From NCBI GenBank assembly GCA_031267485.1, contig JAIRYY010000186.1, positions 1-12,745 on the forward strand: 12,745 nt of DNA. The letters run 5' to 3'. The notes below the pieces were generated by a model. The model saw only the letters and a list, made by a program, of their open reading frames with translations, was not told the DNA's origin and did no database searches. Positions 12,702 to 12,745 of the stretch are shown piece after piece (positions within the stretch are counted from its first letter, which is position 1; every line of letters starts with the position of its first letter). The position numbers and the translations under genes were made by a program. The DNA comes from Tannerella sp. GTDB taxonomy: Bacteria > Bacteroidota > Bacteroidia > Bacteroidales > Tannerellaceae.

Positions 12702-12745
12702 ATGATGAGAGTAATGCACAGTAAAAACATCAAATATTTCAGTAT
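12702..12745 (+). CDS. 5' end of a gene cut by the window edge
   Basis: ATG 12702 (or ATG 12705) opens a frame to the end of the window, reading MMRVMHSKNIKYFS. The basic start followed by aromatic and hydrophobic residues could be the beginning of a signal peptide, but too little is visible to name a family. Support comes mainly from the promoter-like element just upstream. Confidence 0.4.
   Translation, partial: MMRVMHSKNIKYFS

Noticed and set aside
12421..12705. Plus-strand open frame of 94 codons
   Set aside because: It is built from the dispersed palindrome (the HCERSEAI motif) and repeat-derived sequence, a well-known source of false genes.

Overview
This window is chromosomal DNA from a member of the Bacteroidota, most likely order Bacteroidales. 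Three things point there. Several gaps carry the Bacteroidetes sigma-factor promoter pattern (TTTG, about 19 bases, TAnnTTTG). The order porU-porV-ispF matches what is known from Porphyromonas. The PASTA-rluD-ddl-acyltransferase block and the D-Ala-D-Ala ligase sequence are also of Bacteroidales type. All confident genes lie on the plus strand.

Layout. Bases 1-268 hold at best the first codons of a leftward gene. An exact consensus promoter (269-299) and a leader with inverted and direct repeats precede rpmH (382-534, ribosomal protein L34), which is followed by a strong hairpin (557-597). Next come a membrane-anchored two-PASTA protein (633-1253), an RluD-type pseudouridine synthase (1256-2350) and D-Ala-D-Ala ligase (2367-3338), closely packed and probably one operon. 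A new promoter (about 3359-3390) precedes a PlsC-like acyltransferase (3411-4583). Then come the redox repressor Rex (4668-5321) and, six bases on, a fumarylacetoacetate-hydrolase-family enzyme (5328-5942). The type IX secretion genes porU (5994-9407) and porV (9476-10651) follow, with ispF (10662-11129) ten bases behind porV. A second exact promoter (11183-11213), preceded by a perfect palindrome, drives a DUF2007-type protein (11236-11622) and a 59-residue two-helix membrane protein (11628-11807).

From about 11810 to 12690 the window turns into a decayed, repeat-rich intergenic region. It holds a truncated fragment that looks like the C-terminus of an AAA-ATPase-like protein; a 21-base tandem repeat whose core is the palindrome GGGACGTCCC and which also reads as a heptapeptide-repeat micro-ORF; an AT-rich stretch; and a dispersed palindromic repeat with a second partial copy. 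A promoter-like element (12650-12681) and a start codon at 12702 open a gene that runs off the right edge.

Functionally the window joins cell-envelope work (peptidoglycan precursor, phospholipid acylation, isoprenoid precursor, type IX secretion) with ribosome genes (L34, rRNA pseudouridylation) and redox control (Rex). The best-supported unexplained items are the 21-base palindromic array with its micro-ORF, the palindrome-promoter arrangement before the DUF2007 gene, the structured rpmH leader and the unusual HX5D spacing in the acyltransferase.
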